A DNA stretch of 64,000 nucleotides, taken from Castellaniella sp047971665. Lineage in GTDB: Bacteria; Pseudomonadota; Gammaproteobacteria; Burkholderiales; Burkholderiaceae_B. Positions within the stretch are counted from its first letter, which is position 1. Each line of letters begins with the position of its first letter. Under the pieces are notes generated by a model. It was not told the origin of the DNA. It made no database searches and saw only the letters and a program-made list of their open reading frames with translations. Positions 25,342 to 33,330 of this stretch are shown here, piece after piece. The position numbers and the translations under genes were made by a program. The stretch covers positions 1 to 64,000 of the forward strand of contig NZ_JBKEAA010000011.1 of NCBI RefSeq assembly GCF_047971665.1. Direction: 5' to 3'.

Positions 25342-26163
25342 TTATTGATCAGGTTGGGTGACCGATTTCGGCAACGGGGTATGCAGCCACTGCTCGAACA
25401 GCGCGTTCAGCTTGCCGTTGGCCATATCGGCGGCGATGAATTCGTTCATCGCCTTCAGCAGCTCGGGCCGGTCCTTGCGCATGGCGATGGCCATGCGCTG
25501 CTCGTTGATCACATACAGAACCTTGTATTTGCCCGGAAAACGCTTCTGCACATCGGCAGCGATCACCGACGAAGTGCCGACCGCATCGATCTGCCCGACC
25601 AGCATGGCCTGCAACGCCGATGCATCGTCGTCGAAACGATGCAGCTTCGTACCCTCTGGCGCAACCTTGGTCACGCCAATGTCCGTTGTGCTGGCGCGGG
25701 GCACGCCGATCTTGTATTTGGGAAAGTCCGCCGGCGTCGAAATCCCCACGCTGCTGGGGCCCAGCAGCACCATGCTGGCCGCCGAATAGGGTTTGGAGAA
25801 CTGGACCTGCTTTTCACGCTCGGGCGTGATCGCCAGCGAAGCCACCAGGACATCCGCCTTGTCGGTCAGCAGGAACGGAATGCGGTTGGGGCCCGTCATG
25901 ACCACGTATTCCAGCTTGAGGCCGAAATAGTCGGCCAGCAACTTGGCCACCCCGCCATCGTAGCCGCTGGGCTGATTGTTGGCGTCGGCCGCCGCGTAGG
26001 GCGGCCAGTCGACCAGCACGCCGACCTTGATCGTGCCTCGGTCCTTGACCTGCTGCCAATAGCTGTCGGCCGCGACGGCCGAACCTGCCGAAACCGCGAG
26101 CAAAGATCCCAGGACAGGCACCAGCAGCCTTTTCAGGATTTTCGATAGAACCAGACCTTGCAT
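25342..26163 (-). CDS. ABC transporter substrate-binding protein, family 3 (second transporter)
   Basis: 273 residues. The signal peptide ends near SAVAA (about residue 31), followed by an SBP_bac_3 domain (KVGVLVDWPPYAAAD, ADVLVASLAITPER). The start at 26163 gives a proper signal peptide; an upstream in-frame ATG would add about 43 residues of unrelated sequence. Lies between the permease and ATPase genes. Substrate probably a sugar acid from context; unproven. Confidence 0.87.
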   Translation of the reverse strand: MQGLVLSKILKRLLVPVLGSLLAVSAGSAVAADSYWQQVKDRGTIKVGVLVDWPPYAAADANNQPSGYDGGVAKLLADYFGLKLEYVVMTGPNRIPFLLTDKADVLVASLAITPEREKQVQFSKPYSAASMVLLGPSSVGISTPADFPKYKIGVPRASTTDIGVTKVAPEGTKLHRFDDDASALQAMLVGQIDAVGTSSVIAADVQKRFPGKYKVLYVINEQRMAIAMRKDRPELLKAMNEFIAADMANGKLNALFEQWLHTPLPKSVTQPDQ

Positions 26164-26203
26164 GACATCTCTCCTTTGGTGATTGTTGTATGCGACAACA
26201 CGA

Positions 26204-26854
26204 TCAGCGCGACGAAACCGACAGCCGATACTCCAGACGCCGTGACAGCCGGGACAATGGCCAGCACATGCAGAAATACAGGAAAGCGACAAATGCGAAC
26301 ACGGACACGGGCGCGAACGTGGCGTTGTTGATGATCTGACCGGTACGGGTCAATTCGGTGAAACCGATGATGGCCGTCAGCGAGGTGCCCTTGATGATCT
26401 GCACCATGAACCCCACCGTGGGCGGCACCGCGATCTTGAAGGCCTGGGGCAGCACCACGTGGCGCAGCCGGTTGAAGTCGCTCAGGTTCAATGCGAAGGC
26501 CGCTTCGGTCTGCCCCCTGGGCACAGCCTCGATGCAGCCGCGCCAGATGTCGCCCAGAAAGGCGCTGGTATTGAGGATCAGCGCCACCCCGGCCGCCAGC
26601 CAGGGATCGACGTTCAACCCCAGGATCGGAAAGCCGAAAAAGATCAGGAACAGCTGCATCAGCAGCGGCGTGCCCTGGAACAGGATGATGAACCCGCGCG
26701 CCGGGTGGACGAGCCAGCGGCTGCGGGCCGTTCTGGCCAGCGCGACCGCCAATCCCCCCAGGCTGCCGCCGATCAGCGCGATCGCCGCCAGCGCCAGCGT
26801 CCAGCGCGCCGACATCAGGATCGACTGGAAATCCAGGCTGGAAAGCTCCCGCAT
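26204..26854 (-). CDS. Amino-acid-type ABC transporter permease (second transporter)
   Basis: 216 residues, HisM family with about five membrane helices, the QGTPLLMQLFL segment and the EAA-like loop TEAAFALNLSDFN. The start codon lies one base beyond the stop of the preceding permease gene, indicating tight coupling. Pairs with the product encoded at 26856-27527. Confidence 0.87.
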   Translation of the reverse strand: MRELSSLDFQSILMSARWTLALAAIALIGGSLGGLAVALARTARSRWLVHPARGFIILFQGTPLLMQLFLIFFGFPILGLNVDPWLAAGVALILNTSAFLGDIWRGCIEAVPRGQTEAAFALNLSDFNRLRHVVLPQAFKIAVPPTVGFMVQIIKGTSLTAIIGFTELTRTGQIINNATFAPVSVFAFVAFLYFCMCWPLSRLSRRLEYRLSVSSR

Positions 26855-26855
26855 G

Positions 26856-27527
26856 TCAGCGCCCCTCCGGGTAGTAGAGGAAACGGCGCCAGACCACCCT
26901 GAACAGGCCCATGAACATCAGCGACAGGACAAAGTAGATGATGGTGACCGTAATGTAGATCTCAAAGCTGCGAAACGTCACGGACTGGATATTGGCCGCC
27001 ACGGAGGCCAGATCGTCGGCGGACACCGCCGACACGATGCTGGACGTCAGCATCAACAGGATGAACTGGCTGGACAACGCCGGAAAGATCGTTTTCAGGG
27101 CGGGCCGCAGCACCACATGCAGGAACACCTGGTAGCGCTTCAGATTCAAGGCCAGGCCGGCCTCGACCTGGCCTTTCGGGATGGCCTCGATCCCCGCGCG
27201 CAGGATTTCCGTGGCGAACGCGCCGAGATTGACGAACATGGTGACCAGGGCGGCCATCGTGGCCGTCATCTGGACACCCAGGGAGGGCAGCGCGAAAAAG
27301 AAAAAAAACAGTTGCACCAGAAACGGCGTGTTGCGAATCACCTCGATATAGGTATCGATGACCAGTCTCAGCAGACGTCCGCCATGACTTTTGCCCCAGG
27401 AGCAGAAGATGGCGATCAGCAGCCCGATGACCATCGCGCCCATGGAAAGCTGGATGGTTTTCAGCGTCCCTTGCAGCAGCAACGGCCACGACTCGAAGAT
27501 GGCGTCGAACTGGAACTGGTAATGCAC
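26856..27527 (-). CDS. Amino-acid-type ABC transporter permease (second transporter)
   Basis: About 223 residues from a GTG start 8 bases after the hydrolase stop; no ATG is available near the conserved N-terminus (HYQFQFDAIFESWPLLLQG). About five hydrophobic helices, including a run of five phenylalanines in helix 2, and the EAA loop VEAGLALNLKRYQ. Co-transcribed with the FAH hydrolase and SDR upstream, which ties the transporter to the same sugar-acid pathway. Confidence 0.85.
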   Translation of the reverse strand: MHYQFQFDAIFESWPLLLQGTLKTIQLSMGAMVIGLLIAIFCSWGKSHGGRLLRLVIDTYIEVIRNTPFLVQLFFFFFALPSLGVQMTATMAALVTMFVNLGAFATEILRAGIEAIPKGQVEAGLALNLKRYQVFLHVVLRPALKTIFPALSSQFILLMLTSSIVSAVSADDLASVAANIQSVTFRSFEIYITVTIIYFVLSLMFMGLFRVVWRRFLYYPEGR

Positions 27528-27535
27528 AATGGAAC

Positions 27536-28393
27536 TCAGTCGAGCAGCGACGCATCCCAGGCCATCACCTGCTGGCACTGCTCGCCCAGCCCCTCGATGC
27601 CGAGCCGGACCGTGTCGCCCTGCTTCAGATAGACCGGCGGCTTTTGTCCAAGCCCGACGCCCGGCGGCGTGCCCGTGGAGATGATGTCGCCCGGATACAG
27701 CGTCGTGAAGCGGCTGATGTAATGCACCAGGGTGGTCACATCGAAGATCATGGTCTTGCTGTTGCCGTTCTGATAGCGCTTGCCGTTGACCTCGAGCCAC
27801 ATGGCAAGATTCTGCGGATCGGCCACTTCGTCGGCCGTCACCAGCCAGGGACCGATGGGGCCGAACGTATCGCAGCCCTTGCCCTTGTCCCACGTCCCGC
27901 TGCGCTCGATCTGGTACTCGCGCTCGGATACGTCGTTGATGACGCAATAGCCGGCCACATGGGCCAGCGCGTCCTCCTTGGAGACATAGCGGGCCTTGCT
28001 GCCGATGATCACGCCCAGCTCGACTTCCCAATCGGTCTTGACCGAACCCTGGGGCAGCACGATCGGATCTTGGGCGCCCGACGGCCGGGACCACTTGTTG
28101 AACAGCACGGGCTCGGCCGGAATGTCGGCGCCGGTTTCGGCCGCATGGTCGCTGTAGTTCAGGCCCACGCAAAGGAACTTGCCCGGATTGCGCAGCGGCA
28201 CGCCGATCCGCCCGGGCTGCGCGATCAGCGGCAGCGATTGCGGATCGACCGCCCGCAAGGCCGCCAGCGCGGCGGGCCGCAGGGATCCGGCCGTGATGTC
28301 GTCGATGACACCGGACAGATCACGAATGCCGCCCTGATCGTCGACCAGCGCCGGTTTTTCCTGGCCCACCGGGCCGTGACGCAACAGTTTCAT
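27536..28393 (-). CDS. Fumarylacetoacetate-hydrolase-family enzyme, probable 2,4-diketo-3-deoxy-L-fuconate hydrolase
   Basis: 285 residues, FAH fold. The metal-binding segment DWEVELGVII and the VINDVSEREYQ motif are present, with FNKWSRPSG and GTPPGVG typical of the diketo-deoxy-aldonate hydrolase group. In the non-phosphorylated L-fucose route this enzyme splits 2,4-diketo-3-deoxy-L-fuconate to pyruvate and L-lactate. Encoded directly after the SDR that would make its substrate, and in the same island as fucD. The assignment to that substrate rests on context plus family. Confidence 0.82.
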   Translation of the reverse strand: MKLLRHGPVGQEKPALVDDQGGIRDLSGVIDDITAGSLRPAALAALRAVDPQSLPLIAQPGRIGVPLRNPGKFLCVGLNYSDHAAETGADIPAEPVLFNKWSRPSGAQDPIVLPQGSVKTDWEVELGVIIGSKARYVSKEDALAHVAGYCVINDVSEREYQIERSGTWDKGKGCDTFGPIGPWLVTADEVADPQNLAMWLEVNGKRYQNGNSKTMIFDVTTLVHYISRFTTLYPGDIISTGTPPGVGLGQKPPVYLKQGDTVRLGIEGLGEQCQQVMAWDASLLD

Positions 28394-28417
28394 GAGAATT
28401 CTCCTGGAGGACGAAGA

Positions 28418-29164
28418 TCAGTTGACCCAACCGCCGTCGATGATGTGAATGGCGCCGGTCGTATAGCCGGATTCATCGCCGGCCAGGTAGACGGCCAACG
28501 CGGCGATTTCTTCGGGTGTGCCCAGACGGCCGATGGGTTGACGCGCCACAAAGGCATCTCGCACCTGATCGAGGGACGCCGTCTGCACCTGCGCCTGGGC
28601 CTGCATGCGGTCGCGCAGCGACGGCGATTCGACCGTCCCCGGGCAGATGGCATTGCAGCGGATCCCCCGGCCGACGAAGTCGGCCGCGATGGCCTTGCTC
28701 AGGCCGATGACCGCCGCCTTGGTCGTGCCGTACACGAACCGGTTGGGCACCCCCTTGATGCTGGAAGCCACCGACGAGACATTGACGATGGAGCCCGCGC
28801 CCTTGTCGAGCATGCCCGGCAGCACGGCGCGGCACATTTCGTACATGGACGTGACGTTCAGGCCGAACGAAAAATCCCAGGCCTCACGGCTGCAATCGAG
28901 AATGGAACCGCTGTCCACGTAGCCGGCGCAATTGAAGAGCACATCGACCGGACCGACCTCGGCCACCAGCGCTGCGATGGCGGCGGGCTTAGTGACGTCG
29001 AGCCCGCGGGTCTCGCAGCCCGTCAGCGCGCGCAGCGCCTCCTCGTTGATGTCGGTGGCGATGACCCGGGCGCCTTCGCGCTGAAAATGCAGGGCCGTGG
29101 CCTTGCCAATACCATTGCCCGCCGCGGTGACGAGCGCAGTTTTCCCGGAAAGACGACCTGCCAT
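28418..29164 (-). CDS. SDR oxidoreductase, probable 2-keto-3-deoxy-L-fuconate 4-dehydrogenase
   Basis: 248 residues, classical short-chain dehydrogenase. NAD loop TAAGNGIG (about 13-20), NCAG, catalytic Ser in NVSSVAS, YGTTK with the Tyr/Lys pair, and the C-terminal IDGGWVN. Expected to oxidise 2-keto-3-deoxy-L-fuconate at C4 with NAD, linking FucD to the FAH hydrolase. The start at 29164 removes a leader without family sequence. First gene of the six-gene minus-strand operon, divergent from iclR. Confidence 0.83.
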   Translation of the reverse strand: MAGRLSGKTALVTAAGNGIGKATALHFQREGARVIATDINEEALRALTGCETRGLDVTKPAAIAALVAEVGPVDVLFNCAGYVDSGSILDCSREAWDFSFGLNVTSMYEMCRAVLPGMLDKGAGSIVNVSSVASSIKGVPNRFVYGTTKAAVIGLSKAIAADFVGRGIRCNAICPGTVESPSLRDRMQAQAQVQTASLDQVRDAFVARQPIGRLGTPEEIAALAVYLAGDESGYTTGAIHIIDGGWVN

Positions 29165-29464
29165 GATGGATGCTCCTGGTCTTGCGAACCCGAGGATCGA
29201 TCCAGCAATGGCTGCGGATTGCCCTACCCGGGTGGTGAGTGATGAAATCCATTCCTTATATGAAAATGAATTTCTTATTTGAACCAAGACACATCTTATC
29301 CATCAAAACATTGATAAACAAATGGATAGAGAGGATTATCGGTAAGTATTTACCCTGTAATCCATGATTTTCTTGTAATATCCTGCTTTTTTATTTTTTA
29401 TATGAATTTATAATTTTCCTAATAAAATAAAATTGCTGGATCACCCTTCGCCAGATCCCCCCGG
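29165..29464. promoter_or_regulatory. AT-rich control region between the SDR operon and iclR
   Basis: About 300 bases without a gene and far more AT-rich than the surroundings. Minus strand: -35 TTCAAA (29278-29283), 17-base spacer, -10 TATAAG (29255-29260) for the SDR operon. The spacer holds a near-perfect inverted repeat ATATGAAA/TTTCTTAT (29258-29278), resembling IclR/KdgR-type operators. A second inverted repeat, TATCCAT/ATGGATA (29297-29328), encloses ATCAA-AACA-TTGAT (29302-29315). Plus strand: a consensus -10 TATAAT at 29409-29414 fits iclR, without a clear -35. Operator roles are inferred. Confidence 0.55.
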
Positions 29465-30316
29465 ATGATTTCATCCTCAATGAAAATATCGCGTCCACCG
29501 AACATGCCCTCTCTCCCTGCCGCTCCACGCCTCGCCCCCACTGAGGAAACCGTGCGCTACAGCGCCCCCGCCCTGGACAAGGGACTCGACATTCTGGAGG
29601 TTCTGAGCAGGACCGCCGAAGGCTGCACACTCAAGCAGCTGGCCGACGCTCTGGACCGCAACACCAGCCAGATTTTCCGCATGGTGGTGGCACTGCACCG
29701 CAGGGGCTACATCCAGGCCGACGCCAACGACCGCTACACCCTCACGCTGAAGATGTTCTGTCTGGCACACCGCCAGCCGCCCCTCAAACGCATGATCCAG
29801 ACGGCCTTGCCGCTGCTCAATGAGCTGGCCGAACGCGCGCGGCAGTCATGCCATCTGGCGGTCTATGAACAAGGATGCAGCGTGGTCATCGCCCAGGCAG
29901 ACGGCCCCGACCGCTGGTCCTTCGGACTGAAGACCGGTTCATTCATGGGGCTGACGGACACGTCCTCGGGCCACATTCTGCTGGCCTACCAGGACGAAAC
30001 CGGCCGGGCCCGCATGCTGCGCAACCACAGCAAGGTCGAAGGGGAGCTCGACATGGACCCCGGCCATCTGCTGTCGCTGCTGGCCGATGTGCGGCGCGCG
30101 GGCCATTCACTGATGCCCAGCAAGCAGATCCAGGGCGTCACCAATATCGCCTTCCCCGTGTACGGCCTGAACCACAAAGTGGTGGCGGCCATCAATGTGC
30201 CGTACATCGCGCGCATCGATGCGGCCGCCACGCCCTCCATCGAGGACGTCAGGCACATCCAGGCCGACATCTGCGCGCGGCTCTCGCGAAACCTGGGCGC
30301 AGACGAGGACGCCTGA
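29465..30316 (+). CDS. IclR-family transcriptional regulator
   Basis: Up to 283 residues. Winged helix at about 35-95 (ALDKGLDILEVLS, NTSQIFRMVVALHRRGY), followed by the IclR effector domain (about 110-275). No convincing ribosome site marks the first ATG. ATGs at 29480 and 29504 are equally possible and would shorten a non-conserved leader. Divergent from the SDR-hydrolase-transporter operon and convergent with the aldehyde dehydrogenase. Probably controls one or both in response to a sugar-acid intermediate. Confidence 0.85.
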   Translation: MISSSMKISRPPNMPSLPAAPRLAPTEETVRYSAPALDKGLDILEVLSRTAEGCTLKQLADALDRNTSQIFRMVVALHRRGYIQADANDRYTLTLKMFCLAHRQPPLKRMIQTALPLLNELAERARQSCHLAVYEQGCSVVIAQADGPDRWSFGLKTGSFMGLTDTSSGHILLAYQDETGRARMLRNHSKVEGELDMDPGHLLSLLADVRRAGHSLMPSKQIQGVTNIAFPVYGLNHKVVAAINVPYIARIDAAATPSIEDVRHIQADICARLSRNLGADEDA

Positions 30317-30327
30317 CGTGCCGGGGA

Positions 30328-31788
30328 TCAGATCCCCACGGCCGACACGGCCTTGAGGTTGAGGTAGGCCTCGAGCGCCTCGGGGCCGCCTTCCGTGCCA
30401 TATCCGGAATCCTTGATTCCGCCGAACGGCAGCTCTGCCGACGGCGAAGCCGGCTGGTTGATCCACAGCATGCCGGCCTCGACCCGGCGCATCAGTTCCT
30501 GCGCATTGCGCAGCGAACGGGTGAAGGCATATGCCGACAGTCCGTAGGACAGGCGATTGGCCTCGGCAATGGCCTCGTCCAGACGGTCGAACGTGCGGAT
30601 TCCCGCCACCGGGCCGAAAGGCTCGTTATTGAACAGATCGGCCTCGGCGGTAAGACCGGAAATGATGGTGGGCGCAAAGAAATTGCCCGCCTCGCCGACC
30701 CGCGAACCGCCCGTCAGGATCTCGGCGCCGCGCTTGCGGGCATCCTCGACCACCTGGGTCATGGCGGCGATGCGGCGCGCATTGGCCAGCGGCCCGAGTG
30801 TCGTGTCCGCGGCCAGACCGTCGCCCAGTTTCAGGGATTCGGCACAGCGTACGAAAGCCTGGGTGAACTCATCGACCAGACTGCTGTGCACCAGAAAACG
30901 CGTGGGCGAAATGCAGACCTGACCAGCATTGCGGAATTTGCCGGCCGCGGAAATCTTGACCGCCAGCTCGACATCGGCATCCTCGGCGACGATCACCGGC
31001 GCATGGCCGCCCAGTTCCATGGAAACCCGTTTCATATGAGCCCCCGCCAGCGCGGCCAGCTGCTTGCCGACCGGCGTGGAGCCCGTGAACGTGACCTTGC
31101 GGATAACGGGATGCGGGATCAGGTAGCCGGAGATTTCCGCCGGATCGCCGTAGACCAGACCCACCACGCCCGGCGGCAGACCGGCATCGACAAAGACCTG
31201 CAACAGCGCGGCCGGCGAGGCCGGGGTTTCTTCCGGGGCCTTGCACAGGAACGAGCAGCCCGTCGCCAGCGCGGCGCCCAATTTGCGCACCACCTGGTTG
31301 ATGGGAAAGTTCCAGGGCGTGAAGGCCGCCACCGGCCCCACGGGGTCCTTGATGACCAGTTGCAGCGCCGACGGATTGCGCGACGGTACGATGCGGCCGT
31401 ACACGCGCAGCCCCTCATCGGCGAACCACTCGATGATGGTGGCACCGGCCAGGGTCTCGGCGCGCGCCTCGGCCAGCGGCTTGCCTTGTTCGCGGGTCAG
31501 CAGGCGGGCGATGTCCTCCGCCCGTTCGCGCAACAGCCCGGCCGCGCGGCGCATCAGGGCGGCACGGTCGTGCGCCGTGGTGTCGCGCCAGGTCTCGAAA
31601 CCCCGCTGGGCGGCCGCCAGCGCGCGGTCGAGATCGGGGATGCCGGCATGGGCCACCCGGCCGATCACCCGACCGTCGGCCGGGTTGAGGACATCGATCG
31701 TTCTGCCGTCGGCGGCATCGACCCATCGGTTATCGATCAGAAGCCGGGTATCGGGATAGGCAACAGTATTCATCGCAGAAGTCGTCAT
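30328..31788 (-). CDS. NAD(P)-dependent aldehyde dehydrogenase (succinate-semialdehyde/lactaldehyde dehydrogenase type)
   Basis: 486 residues. Complete ALDH: TPWNFPINQ, catalytic Glu in SMELGGHAP, catalytic Cys in NAGQVCISP, and NEPFGPVAG. The start at 31788 (MTTSAMN) has a GAG-rich ribosome site. The open frame extends far upstream, but that part is antisense to the PQQ dehydrogenase gene and not real. In an L-fucose context it could oxidise L-lactaldehyde. The family is broad, so a 2-oxoglutarate- or succinate-semialdehyde role is equally possible. Confidence 0.85.
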   Translation of the reverse strand: MTTSAMNTVAYPDTRLLIDNRWVDAADGRTIDVLNPADGRVIGRVAHAGIPDLDRALAAAQRGFETWRDTTAHDRAALMRRAAGLLRERAEDIARLLTREQGKPLAEARAETLAGATIIEWFADEGLRVYGRIVPSRNPSALQLVIKDPVGPVAAFTPWNFPINQVVRKLGAALATGCSFLCKAPEETPASPAALLQVFVDAGLPPGVVGLVYGDPAEISGYLIPHPVIRKVTFTGSTPVGKQLAALAGAHMKRVSMELGGHAPVIVAEDADVELAVKISAAGKFRNAGQVCISPTRFLVHSSLVDEFTQAFVRCAESLKLGDGLAADTTLGPLANARRIAAMTQVVEDARKRGAEILTGGSRVGEAGNFFAPTIISGLTAEADLFNNEPFGPVAGIRTFDRLDEAIAEANRLSYGLSAYAFTRSLRNAQELMRRVEAGMLWINQPASPSAELPFGGIKDSGYGTEGGPEALEAYLNLKAVSAVGI

Positions 31789-31891
31789 GGCTCGAAGTCG
31801 GAAAATGAAGGGAGAAAGAAACTGGATAGCGCCTGAGGCCCGGGGGGGCCTGTTCACATGGATCCATTCAGTATAGACCCGGCCGTTCCTC

Positions 31892-31920
31892 TTGATACCG
31901 CCGCGCGCGCCGACTATAAA
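31892..31920 (+). promoter_or_regulatory. Sigma-70 promoter of the PQQ-type sugar dehydrogenase gene
   Basis: TTGATA (31892-31897), an exact 17-base spacer, then TATAAA (31915-31920), 46 bases before the start codon. One of the best promoter matches in the window. A 10-bp palindrome ATGGATCCAT lies upstream at 31858-31867, between this promoter and the divergent aldehyde dehydrogenase gene. Confidence 0.65.
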
Positions 31921-31965
31921 CTCAGCATGGACCCCTGATCGGGTGCCATCCCGAAAGGCTCTGAA

Positions 31966-33126
31966 ATGATGAACCGCGCCACCTTGCCCGCCGCCGTCGT
32001 GCTGACGGCCCTGTTTTGCCTGGCGCCGGCAGCCACTCTGTCCGCCGCCCCGGCCGCCCTGTCGAAAAATGTCGGCGAGACGCCGGCGCGCGACGGCACG
32101 CCGTTCAACGTACAGCGCATCGCTGCCTTCGATTACCCCTGGGCGATGACTTTCCTGCCCGACGGACGCCTGGTGCTCACCGAAAAGGCCGGCCGCATGT
32201 ACCTGGTCACGCCGACCGGGACCAGGACCGCCATCGAAGGCGTCCCGGCGGCTTACACCTGGGGCCAGAACGGTCTGCTGGATGTCGCGCCCTCGCCGGA
32301 CTTTACCCGCGACAAGCGCCTCTATTTCACCCGCGTGGCATCCGAGAACGGCGGCGGTGCCCTGATCCTGGCACGCGCCCGGCTCGAGGAATCCGGCGGC
32401 CGGGCGCGGCTGCGGGATCTGAGCGTCCTGTGGCGCCAGCGACCCGCTGGCAGCGGCGGCCAGCCCGGCGGCATCATCGCGTTCGCGCCCGATGGCACGC
32501 ATCTTTTCCTCTCGGTCGGCGACCGGATGGAACCCGAAACAGCCCAGGCCCCGGATGCGGCCAGGGGCAAGATCCTGCGCCTGAACCTGGATGGCTCCGC
32601 GCCGGCCGACAACCCCATGGCCGGCCAGGCCGGCATCCGGGCGCTGACCTGGAGCACAGGCCACCGCAACCCCTACGGGCTGGCCTTCGCGCCGGACGGT
32701 ACGCTCTGGGCCCACGAAATGGGGCCACGCGGCGGCGACGAACTGAACCGGATCCGGCCCGGCGGGAACTACGGCTGGCCAGAGGTTTCGAATGGCGACC
32801 AGTACAGCGGCTGGCCCATCCCCCGGCACGCCACCCGGCCCGAATTCGATGCCCCCGCGTTGTACTGGACGCCGGTGATCGCGCCGGCGGGCCTGGCGTT
32901 CTACCAGGGGCCGGTGTTCCCCGCATGGCAGGGTTCGGCGCTGATCGGCGGCCTGAGAGCCCAGGGTCTGGTGCGCATTGCCTTCAATGCCGACGGCACG
33001 CCCCATCAGGCCGATCGGTGGACGCTGGGTCGGCGCATCCGCGATGTGGCCGTGGCGGCCGACGGCGCGATCTGGGTGATCGAGGACGGCGCCGAGGCGG
33101 GGCTGCTGCGTCTGACGCAAAAATGA
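31966..33126 (+). CDS. PQQ-dependent aldose sugar dehydrogenase-like protein (six-bladed beta-propeller)
   Basis: 386 residues. Signal peptide (cleavage near LSAAPA) and a GSDH/YliI-type propeller: YPWAMTFLPDG, GLLDVAPSPDF, TGHRNPYGLAFAPDG, HEMGPRGGDELN and PGGNYGWP. Such enzymes oxidise aldoses to lactones in the periplasm with PQQ. The catalytic histidine normally found in the SG-x-HFGGR-like segment is not at the expected place; the aligned stretch is GGQPGGIIAF with Q166-P167. It may be a divergent subfamily or inactive. AAGG lies 7 bases before the first of two adjacent ATGs. Divergent from the aldehyde dehydrogenase. Confidence 0.8.
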   Translation: MMNRATLPAAVVLTALFCLAPAATLSAAPAALSKNVGETPARDGTPFNVQRIAAFDYPWAMTFLPDGRLVLTEKAGRMYLVTPTGTRTAIEGVPAAYTWGQNGLLDVAPSPDFTRDKRLYFTRVASENGGGALILARARLEESGGRARLRDLSVLWRQRPAGSGGQPGGIIAFAPDGTHLFLSVGDRMEPETAQAPDAARGKILRLNLDGSAPADNPMAGQAGIRALTWSTGHRNPYGLAFAPDGTLWAHEMGPRGGDELNRIRPGGNYGWPEVSNGDQYSGWPIPRHATRPEFDAPALYWTPVIAPAGLAFYQGPVFPAWQGSALIGGLRAQGLVRIAFNADGTPHQADRWTLGRRIRDVAVAADGAIWVIEDGAEAGLLRLTQK

Positions 33127-33146
33127 CCGGAACCCGCTGAGCCAAA

Positions 33147-33175
33147 CAAAAACGCACGACCGACAAGCCGTGCGT
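33147..33175 (-). terminator. Rho-independent terminator after tRNA-Pro
   Basis: On the minus strand a 7-bp stem ACGCACG/CGTGCGT (33152-33175) with a 10-base loop is followed directly by TTTT. It lies just beyond the tRNA 3' end and also closes off transcription from the octaprenyl synthase side. Confidence 0.75.
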
Positions 33176-33188
33176 TCTGCGAAAAAAA

Positions 33189-33265
33189 TGGTCGGGGTGA
33201 CATGATTCGAACATGCGACTCCTACGTCCCGAACGTAGTACTCTACCAGGCTGAGCTACACCCCG
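33189..33265 (-). tRNA. tRNA-Pro, anticodon CGG
   Basis: 77 nt including an encoded CCA. The acceptor CGGGGTG pairs with CACCCCG. The anticodon stem CTACG/CGTAG holds loop TTCGGGA, giving anticodon CGG for CCG codons. The T arm contains the GTTCGAATC consensus, and the D arm TAGCTCAGCCTGGTAGAG is standard. Sits between the octaprenyl synthase gene and the PQQ dehydrogenase gene. Confidence 0.96.
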
Positions 33266-33330
33266 ACGGTGCTGCCTGGCAGGTCGATGGTCAGGCAAAA
33301 AACGCCTGCCAGCCCCTGCCAGTGGGATTT

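Noticed and set aside
31789..33120. Upstream extension of the aldehyde dehydrogenase frame
   Set aside because: It is antisense to the PQQ dehydrogenase gene and lacks family sequence; the ALDH begins at 31788.
33276..33312. Inverted repeat CTGGCAGG/CCTGCCAG between ispB and tRNA-Pro as an ispB terminator
   Set aside because: The T-run is inside the loop and not after the stem, and the spacing is poor; it may simply be the tRNA promoter region.
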